Origin: Streptomyces sp. AC1-42W
GTDB lineage: Bacteria; Actinomycetota; Actinomycetes; Streptomycetales; Streptomycetaceae
Direction: 5' to 3'
Assembly (NCBI RefSeq): GCF_003248355.1
Contig: NZ_QKWY01000002.1
Coordinates: forward strand, 1,240,001 to 1,304,000
DNA length: 64,000 bases
Shown here piece by piece: positions 8,294 to 16,429 of the stretch. Below the pieces are notes generated by a model. It was not told the DNA's origin. It did not search any database and saw only the letters and a list, made by a program, of their open reading frames with translations. The translations under genes and the position numbers were made by a program. Each line of letters opens with the position of its first letter. Position 1 is the stretch's first letter.

Positions 8294-8782
8294 ATGTCCT
8301 GGCTAGCTGTGGCGGGAATCCGCGGACCGCAGCATGACGACGTTCAGTCGCCGAGCGTCAGCCTTGACGATGCCTCGATCTCGGATCAGTGTGCGGACCG
8401 CGCTGCCCCCGATGCCGACGAGACCGCCGTCCCGGCCACAGTCGTTGTCGAGCAGGGGGACGCGATCGTCCAGCCCGCTCAGACCCCGGCGGTGCGTCCA
8501 CCCGTGGCCCCGGACGCGGACGGCGAGAACCTGGAAGCGCAGACAGCCGCCAAGCCCGCAAGCCGGACGCCGGGCACTCCGGCGTCCGGCAAGGGCGCCT
8601 CGATGAAGGCCGAACCCAGGTCCGGACCGAAGCACAAGGCTGCGGCGAAGCCGAAGGCTACGCCCGGCGCCCCGGGAAAGGACCGGAACGTCGTGGTCGT
8701 ACAGGGTGGCGGTGGAGGCGACAAGCCCCGCAGGGACAAGCCTGGCGCACTGGACCACCTGGACGAGTCCCTCAATGTCTGA
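8294..8782 (+). CDS. Low-complexity Ala/Pro/Lys-rich protein, perhaps degraded
   Basis: 162 codons; product not recognised. The composition is disordered and repetitive: acidic and Ala/Pro-rich at first, then Lys/Pro-rich, then a glycine run and the end DHLDESLNV. The start is uncertain, with no clear ribosome site, and the reading may begin inside an older gene cut by the upstream insertion sequences. After the TGA at 8780 the same frame continues to a TAG at 8937-8939 with codons that look used (PIPDAEPYVEVGTTP, KFEQLLPFELPVEP), so the stop may have truncated a longer protein. No function is proposed. Confidence 0.45.
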   Translation: MSWLAVAGIRGPQHDDVQSPSVSLDDASISDQCADRAAPDADETAVPATVVVEQGDAIVQPAQTPAVRPPVAPDADGENLEAQTAAKPASRTPGTPASGKGASMKAEPRSGPKHKAAAKPKATPGAPGKDRNVVVVQGGGGGDKPRRDKPGALDHLDESLNV

Positions 8783-8939
8783 ACCTCTTCTTCGGGCCGT
8801 CCGCGTACTCCTTCGAGCTGCCCCTATCCGATTCCGGATGCCGAGCCTTACGTCGAGGTCGGCACGACTCCGCAACCTGACAAGTTCGAACAGCTCCTGC
8901 CGTTCGAGCTGCCCGTGGAGCCGAGTCAGGCCGCGGTGT
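8783..8939 (+). pseudogene. Possible C-terminal remnant after in-frame TGA
   Basis: The frame of the preceding gene stays open for 51 codons after its TGA. The last ~40 residues (PIPDAEPYVEVGTTP, then KFEQLLPFELP) look like a genuine acidic protein tail rather than chance reading, and the frame closes just before a strong hairpin. Whether the intervening residues were in this frame is unclear. Confidence 0.35.
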
Positions 8940-8954
8940 AGGCAACGGTCATGT

Positions 8955-8989
8955 GAAGTCCCCTTCAACTGCACCTTGAAGGGGACTTC
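8955..8989. terminator. Perfect 14-bp stem terminator
   Basis: GAAGTCCCCTTCAA and TTGAAGGGGACTTC flank a 7-base loop. It follows the tail remnant ending at 8939 and precedes the XRE gene at 9032, so it insulates that regulator from upstream reading. Confidence 0.85.
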
Positions 8990-9031
8990 GCCATGCCGCG
9001 CCAGGGCATACGCTGATGTAGAGGTGATTCG

Positions 9032-10267
9032 ATGTCGTCGCTGTCTGAGAACATCCGTAACCATCGCCGCCGGGTGGGCCTGAGCCAGGAAGGGCTCGCC
9101 GAAGAAGCCGGGCTGTCCGTTGGTGTCGTCCGCAAGGTGGAGCAGGGCGGCAACGTCCAGGTCGAGACGCTTCACATGCTCGCGCGCGCTCTGGGCACCA
9201 CCACGTCCAGCCTCTTCGCGACCGAGGCGCCCGACCCGATCCATGCGAGCACAGGCGATGGCCCGAAACTGTCTGAGTTGCGCCGTGCACTCATGCCGCC
9301 GGTCGGGCTGCGAGAGGTGATCGTCGAGGAGGACCAGGCGCCGACCCTCTCCTCGATCCAGCGGGACATCGACGACAGCCATGCCTTCTATCACGCCGAC
9401 CATTACGACAGCGTGGCCAAGAAGCTCCCTGCCATCCTTCGTTCCGCCGAGGCTGCCGTCTCCCTCGCCGAGGAAGGCAAGGCTCGCGAGAAGGCCATCG
9501 TCGTACGCGCCAGCGCCTTCCTGCTGGCCGGCAAGTACCTGACGCAGGTCAGGCGCTACGACATGGCGTATCACGCCCTCTCCCTGGGCATCAGGGACGC
9601 CCGCGAGACGGACAAGAAGCACATCGCCGCTACTGGCGTCGTCGGCATGGCCTGGCTGCTCCTTCGGCAGGACCGGTTCGACGAGGCTGAGCGCCTGGCC
9701 ACCGTCACGGCCGAGGAGATCGAGCCGCGCATGTCATCAGCCACGGCCGGCGAGCTGGCTCTGTGGGGTGAGCTGCTTCAGCGGGTGGCTTCCTCTGCTA
9801 TCCGGAACAACCGGCCCGACATCGCGAAGCAGGCCCGGCGCATGACGGCCACGGCTGCCAGCGCGCTGGACGTAGAACACGTCAACTTCCGTGAGCACTG
9901 GACCACGTTCGGCCCGGTGACGGCGGAGGCGAAGGCGATCGAAGACCTGTCCCTGGTGGGGGACTTCCGCGGAGTGCTTCGCAAAGCGGATGACGGTCCG
10001 GTCGGCTCGAAGGGGCTGAAGAGGTTCGGCCGGCCGAGCGCGAACAACTGGGACCGTCACCGCCTGGACGTTGCCAGGGCTCACGCGAAGCTCGGCTCCC
10101 ACCAGGACGCGATGGACGAGCTGAGCACCATCAAGAACGCGTCCCCGGAGTGGCTGCGGCATCAGGCGATGGCCCGGTACATCATGACGGACATCCTCGA
10201 ACGTCGTAAGCGCACGCTGACTCAGGACATGCGCGATATGGCCGTTCACCTGGGCGTAGCCGGGTAA
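9032..10267 (+). CDS. XRE-family regulator with TPR-like C-terminal domain
   Basis: 411 residues from ATG 9032 (GAGGTG upstream). Residues ~5-65 are a Cro/CI-type HTH (NHRRRVGLSQEGLAEEAGLSVGVVRKVEQGG). The rest is alpha-helical with TPR-like features (YDMAYHALSLGIRDARE, RFDEAERLATVTAEE, RLDVARAHAKLGSHQDAMDEL), similar in layout to Streptomyces XRE regulators that sense peptides or cytosolic signals. It follows a strong terminator and opens the accessory cassette that runs to 12573, so it probably controls it. No DUF5753 domain is seen, unlike the regulator at 62732-63583. Confidence 0.85.
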   Translation: MSSLSENIRNHRRRVGLSQEGLAEEAGLSVGVVRKVEQGGNVQVETLHMLARALGTTTSSLFATEAPDPIHASTGDGPKLSELRRALMPPVGLREVIVEEDQAPTLSSIQRDIDDSHAFYHADHYDSVAKKLPAILRSAEAAVSLAEEGKAREKAIVVRASAFLLAGKYLTQVRRYDMAYHALSLGIRDARETDKKHIAATGVVGMAWLLLRQDRFDEAERLATVTAEEIEPRMSSATAGELALWGELLQRVASSAIRNNRPDIAKQARRMTATAASALDVEHVNFREHWTTFGPVTAEAKAIEDLSLVGDFRGVLRKADDGPVGSKGLKRFGRPSANNWDRHRLDVARAHAKLGSHQDAMDELSTIKNASPEWLRHQAMARYIMTDILERRKRTLTQDMRDMAVHLGVAG

Positions 10268-10361
10268 CTACCACGGTCCATGGCACTTCCGGACGTCCCG
10301 TCAGCAAACTGCTACGGGGCGTGCCTGGCCGGGTTTCGCTACCCTTTGTAACTTCGTCGTT

Positions 10362-10598
10362 ATGGCGAGCAACCAGCAAGCCGAGCCCCGCATCGAGATC
10401 GGCTCGGTCATGAGAGACACGGAGACCGGCCGCATCGGGATCGTTCAGCGCTCTCCAGAGGGTCCGTTCCGCTTACACGCGCTGTCCAGTGACACTCACT
10501 GGGAGCCCGACCCGGACGACCTTCGACCGCTGACCCGCGCGGAGATGCTCAGCGCCCGCGTCGCGGTCGCCAACTTCTGGTCCAGGAACCGAGTATGA
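10362..10598 (+). CDS. Small hypothetical protein
   Basis: 78 residues, soluble. The sequence (IEIGSVMRDTETGRIGIVQRSPEGPFRLHAL followed by WEPDPDDLRPLTRAEML) looks like a small beta-barrel protein of a kind common in Streptomyces accessory regions; no function is known to me. A TACCCT -10-like hexamer about 15 bases upstream of the ATG suggests a nearly leaderless message. Its stop overlaps the next ATG (ATGA at 10595-10598), so the two are coupled. Confidence 0.65.
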   Translation: MASNQQAEPRIEIGSVMRDTETGRIGIVQRSPEGPFRLHALSSDTHWEPDPDDLRPLTRAEMLSARVAVANFWSRNRV

Positions 10599-10789
10599 GC
10601 CCGGTCAGTGTCGTCGTCCGGCATGTCACGTGGACCCTCACTCCGGACCGGGAGCCGGACGCCGAGCCGGTCACGTACAAGCTCGGTTGCGCCGTCTGCC
10701 CCGAGGCGCCTGAGCCCTCGCAGGACTGGGTGAACCCGCCCCTGGCGTACCTGCAGGAACGCCGAGCCCGGAGCGCACTAGTGATCTAG
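10595..10789 (+). CDS. Small DUF7848-like protein, possibly truncated
   Basis: 64 residues. The N-terminal part (VVVRHVTWTLTPDREPDAEPVTYKLGCAVC) resembles small actinobacterial proteins of the DUF7848 type, which carry a CxxC and a W/H-rich C-terminal half. Here the second half ends early (LQERRARSALVI), so this may be a truncated copy. It overlaps the preceding gene by 4 bases. Family assignment is from memory and modest; function unknown. Confidence 0.5.
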   Translation: MSPVSVVVRHVTWTLTPDREPDAEPVTYKLGCAVCPEAPEPSQDWVNPPLAYLQERRARSALVI

Positions 10790-10795
10790 CGGCTG

Positions 10796-10970
10796 ATGGC
10801 CCGAGCGGCCGGCCCGATCCTCGCCCTGACGATCGCGGGCTCGGTCGGCTTCGTCCTCGTGGTCGGCTACCAAGCCCCCCGCCCCGGTCGTATCGAAACC
10901 CTGGACAGGTCGAGTGGTGACCGGGGCGGGTTGCAAGTCCCCATCAGTGACAGAGACGGGAGTAAGAGTA
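10796..10970 (+). other. Possible small membrane peptide, boundaries unclear
   Basis: ATG 10796 opens a frame whose first ~30 residues form one hydrophobic segment (PILALTIAGSVGFVLVVGY), followed by a basic stretch. The frame continues into the DUF397 gene, where it is unlikely to be coding. This is either a small membrane protein whose end has been lost by a frameshift, or a remnant. The ribosome site is weak. Confidence 0.3.
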
Positions 10971-11201
10971 ATGGCGAACTTGTACGAGCAGCAGGTTTCC
11001 GGCCCGTATGCCTCCTTCTGCGCGGGCGGTACGGACAACGACGGCAACATGGAGAGCTGCCTCACCCTCGCCGAGCTGGCGGGCGGCGGGTACTCCCTCG
11101 GCGACAGCAAGCCCGAGGGTGCCGGCCGCGAACTGCGCATGACGGCCGAGGAGATCACCACGTTCGCGAGGGGCTGGCTCGCCCAGAACGCCTCCGCCTG
11201 A
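10971..11201 (+). CDS. DUF397-domain small protein
   Basis: 76 residues from ATG 10971 with GGGAG 8 bases upstream. The family layout is clear: a Cys/Asp-rich front (SFCAGGTDNDGNMESCLTL), a core strand pair (AELAGGGYSLGDSKPEGAG) and the end ELRMTAEEITTFARGWL. DUF397 proteins usually pair with XRE-DUF5753 regulators in Streptomyces. Here the partner HTH protein is of another type and the next gene, 66 bases on, is a JmjC oxygenase. The product could be a small effector or the oxygenase substrate; that is inference. Confidence 0.75.
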   Translation: MANLYEQQVSGPYASFCAGGTDNDGNMESCLTLAELAGGGYSLGDSKPEGAGRELRMTAEEITTFARGWLAQNASA

Positions 11202-11267
11202 CGCTCCACGGGGCCCGCGCAGCCAGCTCGGGCCCCGCCATCGTTCGACTCACACAAGGAGCGCCAG

Positions 11268-12161
11268 ATGCCGCTTGCTGACCTGGTCGACAACGTCCCT
11301 CAGATCCTGGAGGAGTGGCCCACGCAGCCGCTCCTCTTCCGCAGGAACCCGCACGACTTCACGAAGCTGCTGACGATCGACGAGGTCAACAGCCTCGTGG
11401 ATCATGAGTGCCTAGCTGCCCGCAACGTCGTCCTGATCAAGGACGGCAAGGTCATGGAGCGGTACACCTACATCGACGGCGAGATGCCGCGCCCTGGGGC
11501 AGTCCGGGCGCATCTGAACGACGGGGGTACGATCTCCGTCCGGCAGCTCCAGACGGTCAAGCCGTCGCTCCGGGTCCTCCAGGAGCAGATCCAGGAAGAG
11601 ACCGGCTGCCTCGCGCACGTGAACGCGTACATGACGCCGGCGGGCTCGCAGGGGCTGAAGTACCACTACGACCCGTACGTCACGCTCATCGTGCAGCTTG
11701 CCGGGCGGAAGACGTGGCCGTTGCATCGACCGTTCGTGAAGAACCCGATGAGGGAACACGGAAACTTCCTGGAGCGGGGCTTCACGTCCGACGAGCGGCA
11801 CTTTCTGGCCAACACGAAGCCGGTCCACTCGTTCACCCTGGAGCCCGGCGATGTGTTCTGGCTGCCCCGCGGCTATGTCCACGCGCCTTACACGGAGGGC
11901 GACGAGACATCGCTCCACCTGACCTTCGCCCTGAAGGAGCGAACCTTCCACTGGCTTGCCGAGCGTATGGCGGAAGAGATCCTCGCCCAGGCCATCGTCG
12001 ACCCCGCGCTCCGAGCCGAGATCACGCCCGCCGCACTGCTGTCCGCCCCGGACTCGGCCATCGAGTGGACGCGTAACTATCTCCTCGGAGCCCTGTTACT
12101 CCAGAATTCCGAAGAAGTGGCCGAACTTGCACGGAAGGCGGCCACAAGTGCAGCACGATGA
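11268..12161 (+). CDS. JmjC/cupin-4 family Fe(II)/2-oxoglutarate oxygenase-like protein
   Basis: 297 residues from ATG 11268 after a strong AAGGAG. It resembles ribosomal-oxygenase-type JmjC proteins that hydroxylate protein side chains. The metal site is visible: HYD in GLKYHYDPYVTLIVQLAGRK (about residues 129-131) and the distal His in PGDVFWLPRGYVHAPYTEG; the basic residue of GRKTW could bind 2-oxoglutarate. A helical C-terminal part follows (WLAERMAEEILAQ). Its stop overlaps the next gene. The placement after a DUF397 gene in an XRE-led cassette suggests a peptide or protein target encoded nearby. Confidence 0.8.
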   Translation: MPLADLVDNVPQILEEWPTQPLLFRRNPHDFTKLLTIDEVNSLVDHECLAARNVVLIKDGKVMERYTYIDGEMPRPGAVRAHLNDGGTISVRQLQTVKPSLRVLQEQIQEETGCLAHVNAYMTPAGSQGLKYHYDPYVTLIVQLAGRKTWPLHRPFVKNPMREHGNFLERGFTSDERHFLANTKPVHSFTLEPGDVFWLPRGYVHAPYTEGDETSLHLTFALKERTFHWLAERMAEEILAQAIVDPALRAEITPAALLSAPDSAIEWTRNYLLGALLLQNSEEVAELARKAATSAAR

Positions 12162-12573
12162 CGAGCCCCGGCACGACCACTCTGCCGCCGTGACGCAGCA
12201 CTGGCACGCCTACTCGTACACCGGTCGGTCCTATTCGGACGGCCTGATCCGGCGCGGGGAGGTGCCATCCAACTATCCCCCCATCGAGATCAAGAACTGG
12301 CTCACCCGGCCGGCGGACCACGTCATGAACACGTTCCATGACGTCGAGAAGGCGATGACCTGGCTCGAAGAGGAGCTGTCGCAAAACCCCCACGTCGAGG
12401 AAGCGCTCTTCCCTCTCGCGGATCGCCTCCAGTACTCACGGGACACGCTCGACCAGACGGCCGGCAACGATGTGGTCCACGGGTACTACTCGAAGGCCCA
12501 GCAGTACATCTCGCGGGCCCTGATCGCCTGCCCGCGCGAGGGCTTCCCGATCTGCCCGTACGGGATCGCGTAG
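12148..12573 (+). CDS. Hypothetical protein coupled to JmjC gene
   Basis: 141 residues from GTG 12148, preceded by GGAAGG and overlapping the end of the oxygenase gene by 14 bases. Soluble and mostly helical, with aromatic and His residues at the front (HWHAYSYTGRSY) and the segments NTFHDVEKAMTWLEEEL and YYSKAQQYISRALIACP. Not recognised. The overlap implies co-expression and a shared task with the oxygenase. It is the last gene of the cassette and is followed by a perfect hairpin. Confidence 0.7.
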   Translation: MQHDDEPRHDHSAAVTQHWHAYSYTGRSYSDGLIRRGEVPSNYPPIEIKNWLTRPADHVMNTFHDVEKAMTWLEEELSQNPHVEEALFPLADRLQYSRDTLDQTAGNDVVHGYYSKAQQYISRALIACPREGFPICPYGIA

Positions 12574-12952
12574 ACCGGCTGAGCGCACACGAGAGCCCCC
12601 TAACCTGCGGTTAGGGGGCTCTCGTCACGCCAGCGCAAAAACGCACAGGCGCCCGTTCGTCGCCCTGTGCTACCTTGGATAGAGAAAGAACCCCCGCACA
12701 GTTGCGGGGGTTTCGGTGCACTTGGTATGCAACCGCCCGGTGCGCCCAAAGGCTTGACTGGCCCTCCTCTGAGCGGGGGCCGCACCACCCGCCACGCCCG
12801 AGCTTGTTGAAGGTTGCCAACAAGGCTCGACCCGAGGATTTCTCGACTCCCGCCAGGTCGCGATTCCTCAACCACCAACCGGTGGCTCAGGTCGAGTCTG
12901 TTGATCCGCAGGTTCACCGGCCACCTCCCTTACCTATGGAGGAAGAAGCACG
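12574..12952. other. Intergenic stretch with two hairpins and a third short repeat
   Basis: No gene seen in about 380 bases. It holds the hairpin at 12590-12624, a second one at 12689-12712 (AACCCCCGCA / TGCGGGGGTT) and a weak repeat CTTGTTG / CAACAAG (12803-12809, 12818-12824). The bases before 12953 carry the ribosome site GGAGGAAG of the next small gene. Confidence 0.6.
12590..12624 (+). terminator. Terminator of the XRE/JmjC cassette
   Basis: A 15-base perfect stem, CGAGAGCCCCCTAAC with GTTAGGGGGCTCTCG, loop CTGC. It starts 16 bases after the stop of the 141-residue gene. Confidence 0.9.
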
Positions 12953-13198
12953 GTGACTGCCAACCAGAAGAAGGCGTTTGCGATCATCGCCGACGTCATG
13001 TTCTCCATCCTCGTCGGGATCATCTGCGCGTTCTCTGTCGCTGCTCTTGGCGCATCAGCGCTGGGAAGCGTCTCGGCCGGGGGCGGGGCGTTCGGCCTTA
13101 TCTGCGGGCTCGGCCTGGTGATCATCGGCATGTTCCACTTCACTGACGATCAGTCGGCGCCCCCCGTAGGTCCGCAGCAGGGGGCGCCGACGAGATGA
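12953..13198 (+). CDS. Small two-helix membrane protein
   Basis: 81 residues from GTG 12953 with a strong GGAGGAAG. Two hydrophobic segments (IIADVMFSILVGIICAFSVAALGA and AFGLICGLGLVIIGMFHF) are joined by a Gly/Ser loop, with a short hydrophilic end. Function unknown; small membrane proteins of this sort are common in actinophage and plasmid DNA. It converges with the broken ribonucleotide reductase gene whose stop begins at 13199. Confidence 0.65.
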   Translation: MTANQKKAFAIIADVMFSILVGIICAFSVAALGASALGSVSAGGGAFGLICGLGLVIIGMFHFTDDQSAPPVGPQQGAPTR

Positions 13199-13690
13199 CT
13201 ACCGGACCGGGCAGGCGCCCGACGCACAGTCCTCGTGCGTGGAGTCCTCGATCGCGGTCAGCTCGTAGGAGTCGAACTCTTCCTCGGTGATCCGCTCGTA
13301 CGGACTCTGCGGACGGGCGCCTCCGGCATCAGGGGCGTCCCCTTGAGGGCCGGCAGCCATGACTCGACGATCTTCGGGTCGAAGCCCAGCTCCTCGACCT
13401 CGGCGACGAGCTTCTCCTTGGTCGGGAAGGCCACGACGTAGGTGTTGCCCGACTGGTCGTACACACACGACTCGACCGCGCAGCCCTGCGCCTCGAAGTC
13501 GCGGATGGTCTTGGTCTGTGCCGGGTCCGGCATCGAGAACCGGACGCGGCGGATGAAGTGGCGGGCGTAGATCGGGTGGATGCCCCTCGGTCACGCCCGG
13601 CAGCTTGGCGATGGATCCGGTCGGCGCCACGGTGGTGATATTGGCCGGCTCGGCTATCAGCAGCCCGAAAACGTACGTGTGCGGGCCTCT
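13199..13690 (-). pseudogene. Class II (B12-dependent) ribonucleotide reductase, 3' remnant
   Basis: Pieces in two frames give the C-terminus of an adenosylcobalamin-dependent ribonucleoside-triphosphate reductase of the phage type. Seen: ANITTVAPTGSIAKLPGVTEG, then after a one-base shift HPIYARHFIRRVRFSMPDP and SGNTYVVAFPTKEKLVAEV, then another shift to the end PYERITEEEFDSYEL with the paired cysteines of the tail (EDCASGACPVR), which normally shuttle electrons to the active site. At least two frameshifts, and the catalytic N-terminal two thirds are missing. In life it would make dNTPs for phage replication. Confidence 0.82.
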
Positions 13691-13782
13691 TTGTGGACCA
13701 CGTCGCGCGGGGCATTCGAACACCGGACGCCCTGCTTGGCGCGGAATGCGTTATTCCGAAAGAGCGCTCACAGGCTGGAGCG

Positions 13783-14100
13783 CTACTTGTTGTTTTCCGT
13801 CTTACGGTAGTCCGTGTGCTCGTCAGCGTTCTTGCGCGTGGTTGCCTTTGAGTATCTGCTTCCAGCAGCATGACGATCGGGTACGGCCGACGGTGCTCCT
13901 TTTTCACGGCCCATGGAATGAGCTCGTCGTCCCGTGCGATCCGGCGGTCCATGCCTTCGCGATACCAGAAGTCGCCCCACATGGAGGGTCCGGTGTCGAT
14001 TCCGTACTTACGCTTGTACTCCTCGGTCATCTCCTGATAAGTCCAGCCCTCTTCGAGCCATCTGATGACCGCATCCTTGTCCTGGATCTTGCGTACCCCG
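13783..14100 (-). pseudogene. Actinophage-type HTH DNA-binding protein, broken
   Basis: The sequence VRKIQDKDAVIRWLEEGWTYQEMTEEYKRKYG and then IPWAVKKEHRRPYPIVMLLEA follows a helix-turn-helix protein I recall from actinophages and prophages. A good ribosome site (AAAGGAGAGG on the minus strand, about 14106-14115) is present, but the expected start is GGG rather than ATG or GTG before GTACGCAAG, and after MLLEA the frame changes. Both faults suggest a dead gene. It lies upstream of the broken reductase on the same strand. Confidence 0.55.
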
Positions 14101-14246
14101 TGTCCTCTCCTTTCCTGAGCGTTCTACCGCAGGCATGCTTCCGGTGGCCCACGAACGCACCACTTACACTTCGTTTGTGTTTCGACCCTGTCAACTCTGC
14201 ACACTTGCGGCAGTAGTGCTCGCTACAGAATCACACCGGAGCCCCG
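14101..14246. other. Divergent intergenic region inside the element
   Basis: 146 bases between the broken HTH gene (minus) and the broken small phage gene (plus). Promoters for both directions are expected here, but no clear hexamers were assigned. Confidence 0.35.
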
Positions 14247-14490
14247 ATGAAGATCACCGCTTGTGACCTCGACGAGCAGACCCCGGCGAAGACCTGCACC
14301 ATCATGATCGAGGGTGATGCACCTGCGGACCGGGATCTCCGCGAGACGCACGCCGCGCCGATCGAGGAGCTAAACCAACAGGTGAAGGAGGAAGGAAGGC
14401 CGCCGGGCGCCGAAGATCACGACGCTGGAAGGAATCGAAGCCCAGAAGCAACCCGAGGCCGAGGCAGACTCGTTACTCATGCGGCAATGA
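14247..14490 (+). pseudogene. Small phage-type protein with frameshift
   Basis: From ATG 14247 the frame reads MKITACDLDEQTPAKT and HAAPIEELNQQVKEE, the start of a small protein family of Streptomyces phages and mobile elements. The family's usual end appears in another frame, GRRAPKITTLEGIEAQK, then a TGA at 14488. The switch falls in the purine run GGAGGAAGGAAGG (about 14388-14400), so one base was gained or lost there. The family's end resembles a short DNA-binding tail, but function is not known to me. Confidence 0.6.
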
Positions 14491-14538
14491 ACGACTTACA
14501 CTCACAGTTACACAGTGCGGCGTAAGGAGATTGTGATA

Positions 14539-14888
14539 ATGGCACTAATTGCTCTTCCCTGGCAGAATCTGCAGCAGAGTGCCATCCGGGTCGCGATCTA
14601 CTTACGCGTTTCCACGACTCAGCAGCTCGAAGGCTATGGACTGAAGGTGCAGGAGGAGCAGTGCCGTAACTGGCTCGCCGCCTCCCTCAGTCATGTACCC
14701 CACCTCGTGGCCGATGTCTACGTGGACGGCGGCGTGTCAGGCAAGCCTGCCAGGCGCGAAGACCTCGACCGAATGACTAACGACATCATGGCCGGCGAGG
14801 TCGACCTGGTGATTGTCGGCAAGCTGGACCGCATCGGCCGGACCATGAAGAACATCCATCGCTGGGTTTATGACGTCAGCGACAGGGG
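14539..14888 (+). pseudogene. Large serine integrase, 5' part (split by IS)
   Basis: ATG 14539 with AAGGAG 9 bases upstream. Residues 1-116 hold the start of the resolvase-type catalytic domain: AIYLRVSTTQQLEGYGLKVQEEQ with the nucleophilic serine in RVST, then DLVIVGKLDRIGRTMKNIHR. The gene is cut after VYDVSDRG by IS4 copy 2, whose 10-bp duplication GCGACAGGGG flanks it. Removing the IS and one duplication rejoins the frame exactly to 16430 and gives a 655-residue integrase, a typical size for phage large serine recombinases that join attP and attB. Confidence 0.92.
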
Positions 14889-16419
14889 CAACGTCGCTCT
14901 ATTAGATGGCCGTCGCCATGTCTTTGAGTGTCGGTGACGTCGTTTCCTGCGGGGCGAGTTGCAGGGGTCTCGGCTTCGCCCGCGGCTTGCGTGGTCGTCG
15001 TTCTTCGGGGAAGAGCGAGAGGCTGATCGTGTGGGTGACCTTGGTGGTGGCGGGCTCGTCCGGTTTGAGGGTGCGGTATCCGGTGGTGCTGCGTTTGGTG
15101 GCGCGGGGTGCGGCACGTCCGGGGCGGGGACGGACGGCCTCGCGGGTCAGGTCGGCCTGGATGTCACGGATCCTGGCGGCCAGTTGCCGAGGGGGGAAAG
15201 TCCGCGCCGACGGAACGTCGGGCGGCGGCGAGGGTGTTCTTGAAGCTGATGTGCGAGACGGGGAGGTTCGCGTGGTGGGCGGCGTCCACGGCCAGGTCGT
15301 GTACGGCCTGGTAGACGCAGAGCATGGCCCACAGTTCCTGCTCGACCATGGCGGGACTGTTGGACCGGAGGGTCGCGGTGCGTCCTCCCCGCTGTTCGAT
15401 CTTGATGTGCTTGAAGATCGTCTCGCTGGTCCAGCGGGCGGTGTACAGCTCTGCCAGCTCTGCGGCGGGTGCCGCCTCGGGGTCCAGGAGCGTGGTGATC
15501 AGGCAGAACAGCTCCGAGGTCTCCTCACTGTCGCCGTCCGCGCCGATCGTGGTGGTGACCACGGTGTACTCCACGGCGCGCACGGTGATCCGGGCGCCGC
15601 GCGGCCCGTTCAGGCGGGTGAGGAAGGTGCCGTCGGCCAGAACCTCATGCGGCCGCAGGGTGAAGGAATCCGAGACCCGCCACAGGAGTTCGGCCCCGGT
15701 GACCGCGGCTGCCCGCCACAGCTCATAGGCTGGAAAGCCCCGGTCGGCCATCAACAGGATGCCTTCCCGCAGGTGCACCAGGAGGCGGGCGGCCAAGGTG
15801 CGCTCGCCGACGGCGAAGGAGTCGAAGACCGCACCGATCAACGCCTTCGTGCCGCACTCCACCAGCGCGAGGAGCCTCACCTGCGGGTACGGTCCAGGCC
15901 GATTTCCGTTGGAGGCACGGGTGTAGGCGGCAGCGTTCGCCTCGCTGTCAGGAACGTCCAGCAGTGTGCCGTCCATGGAGGTCAGCCGCAGCCCGCGCCA
16001 GAAAGCCCCCGGCGTGGCCGCAGTGCCGGTGCAACCGGCGACCCGGTCGAAGAGCAGTCGCAGCGGCCCCGCACCCAGCCGGGCCCGCGCCGTTGTCAGA
16101 GACCCCGTGCGCGCCGGACGCCACACCTCCCGCGCCCGGCGCGGCCAGTGCTCCACCAACTCCCGCAGCACCAGGCCGTATCCGTCACCGCTGAACAGCC
16201 ACATCGTCAGGACGAAATACACCATCAGCCGGGCCGGCAACGACCGGGTCCGCTCCTCGCGCGCCCCCGCCTCATCGACCACGAAGTCGACCAGCTCGGG
16301 CGTGAACGTACGCGACAGCACCCCCATCCGGACCCGCTCCGGGTACGTCTCACCAACTATGTGATCTCTCGGCACAAGACCGAGACTCTACGCGATCATG
16401 AACTAAGCGAGCGACGTTG
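14889..16419 (-). mobile_element. IS4-family insertion sequence, copy 2, inside integrase
   Basis: 1,531 bp, apparently identical in sequence and orientation to copy 1, flanked by the perfect duplication GCGACAGGGG (14879-14888 and 16420-16429). It splits the integrase in its catalytic domain. Its duplication differs from that of copy 1, so the two moved independently. Confidence 0.95.
14902..16375 (-). CDS. IS4-family DDE transposase, frameshifted near C-terminus (copy 2)
   Basis: Same protein as copy 1: a 403-residue frame from GTG 16375 to 15164, with LTSMDGTLLD, MADRGFPAYELW and the YTARWTSETIFKHIK signature. The same run of six C is present (about 15184-15193) and the same ~95-codon C-terminal extension is in the next frame, to a stop at 14902. 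Since this copy or its twin moved recently, the truncated or slipped product is probably active. Confidence 0.85.
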
Positions 16420-16429
16420 GCGACAGGGG

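Noticed and set aside
8780-8782. TGA as a selenocysteine codon
   Set aside because: No selenoprotein motif or SECIS-like structure, and Streptomyces generally lack the machinery; nonsense or a natural stop is simpler.
5752-16419. Composite transposon formed by the two direct IS4 copies
   Set aside because: Each copy has its own perfect and different 10-bp duplication, so they inserted separately; a composite transposon would have one duplication outside the pair.
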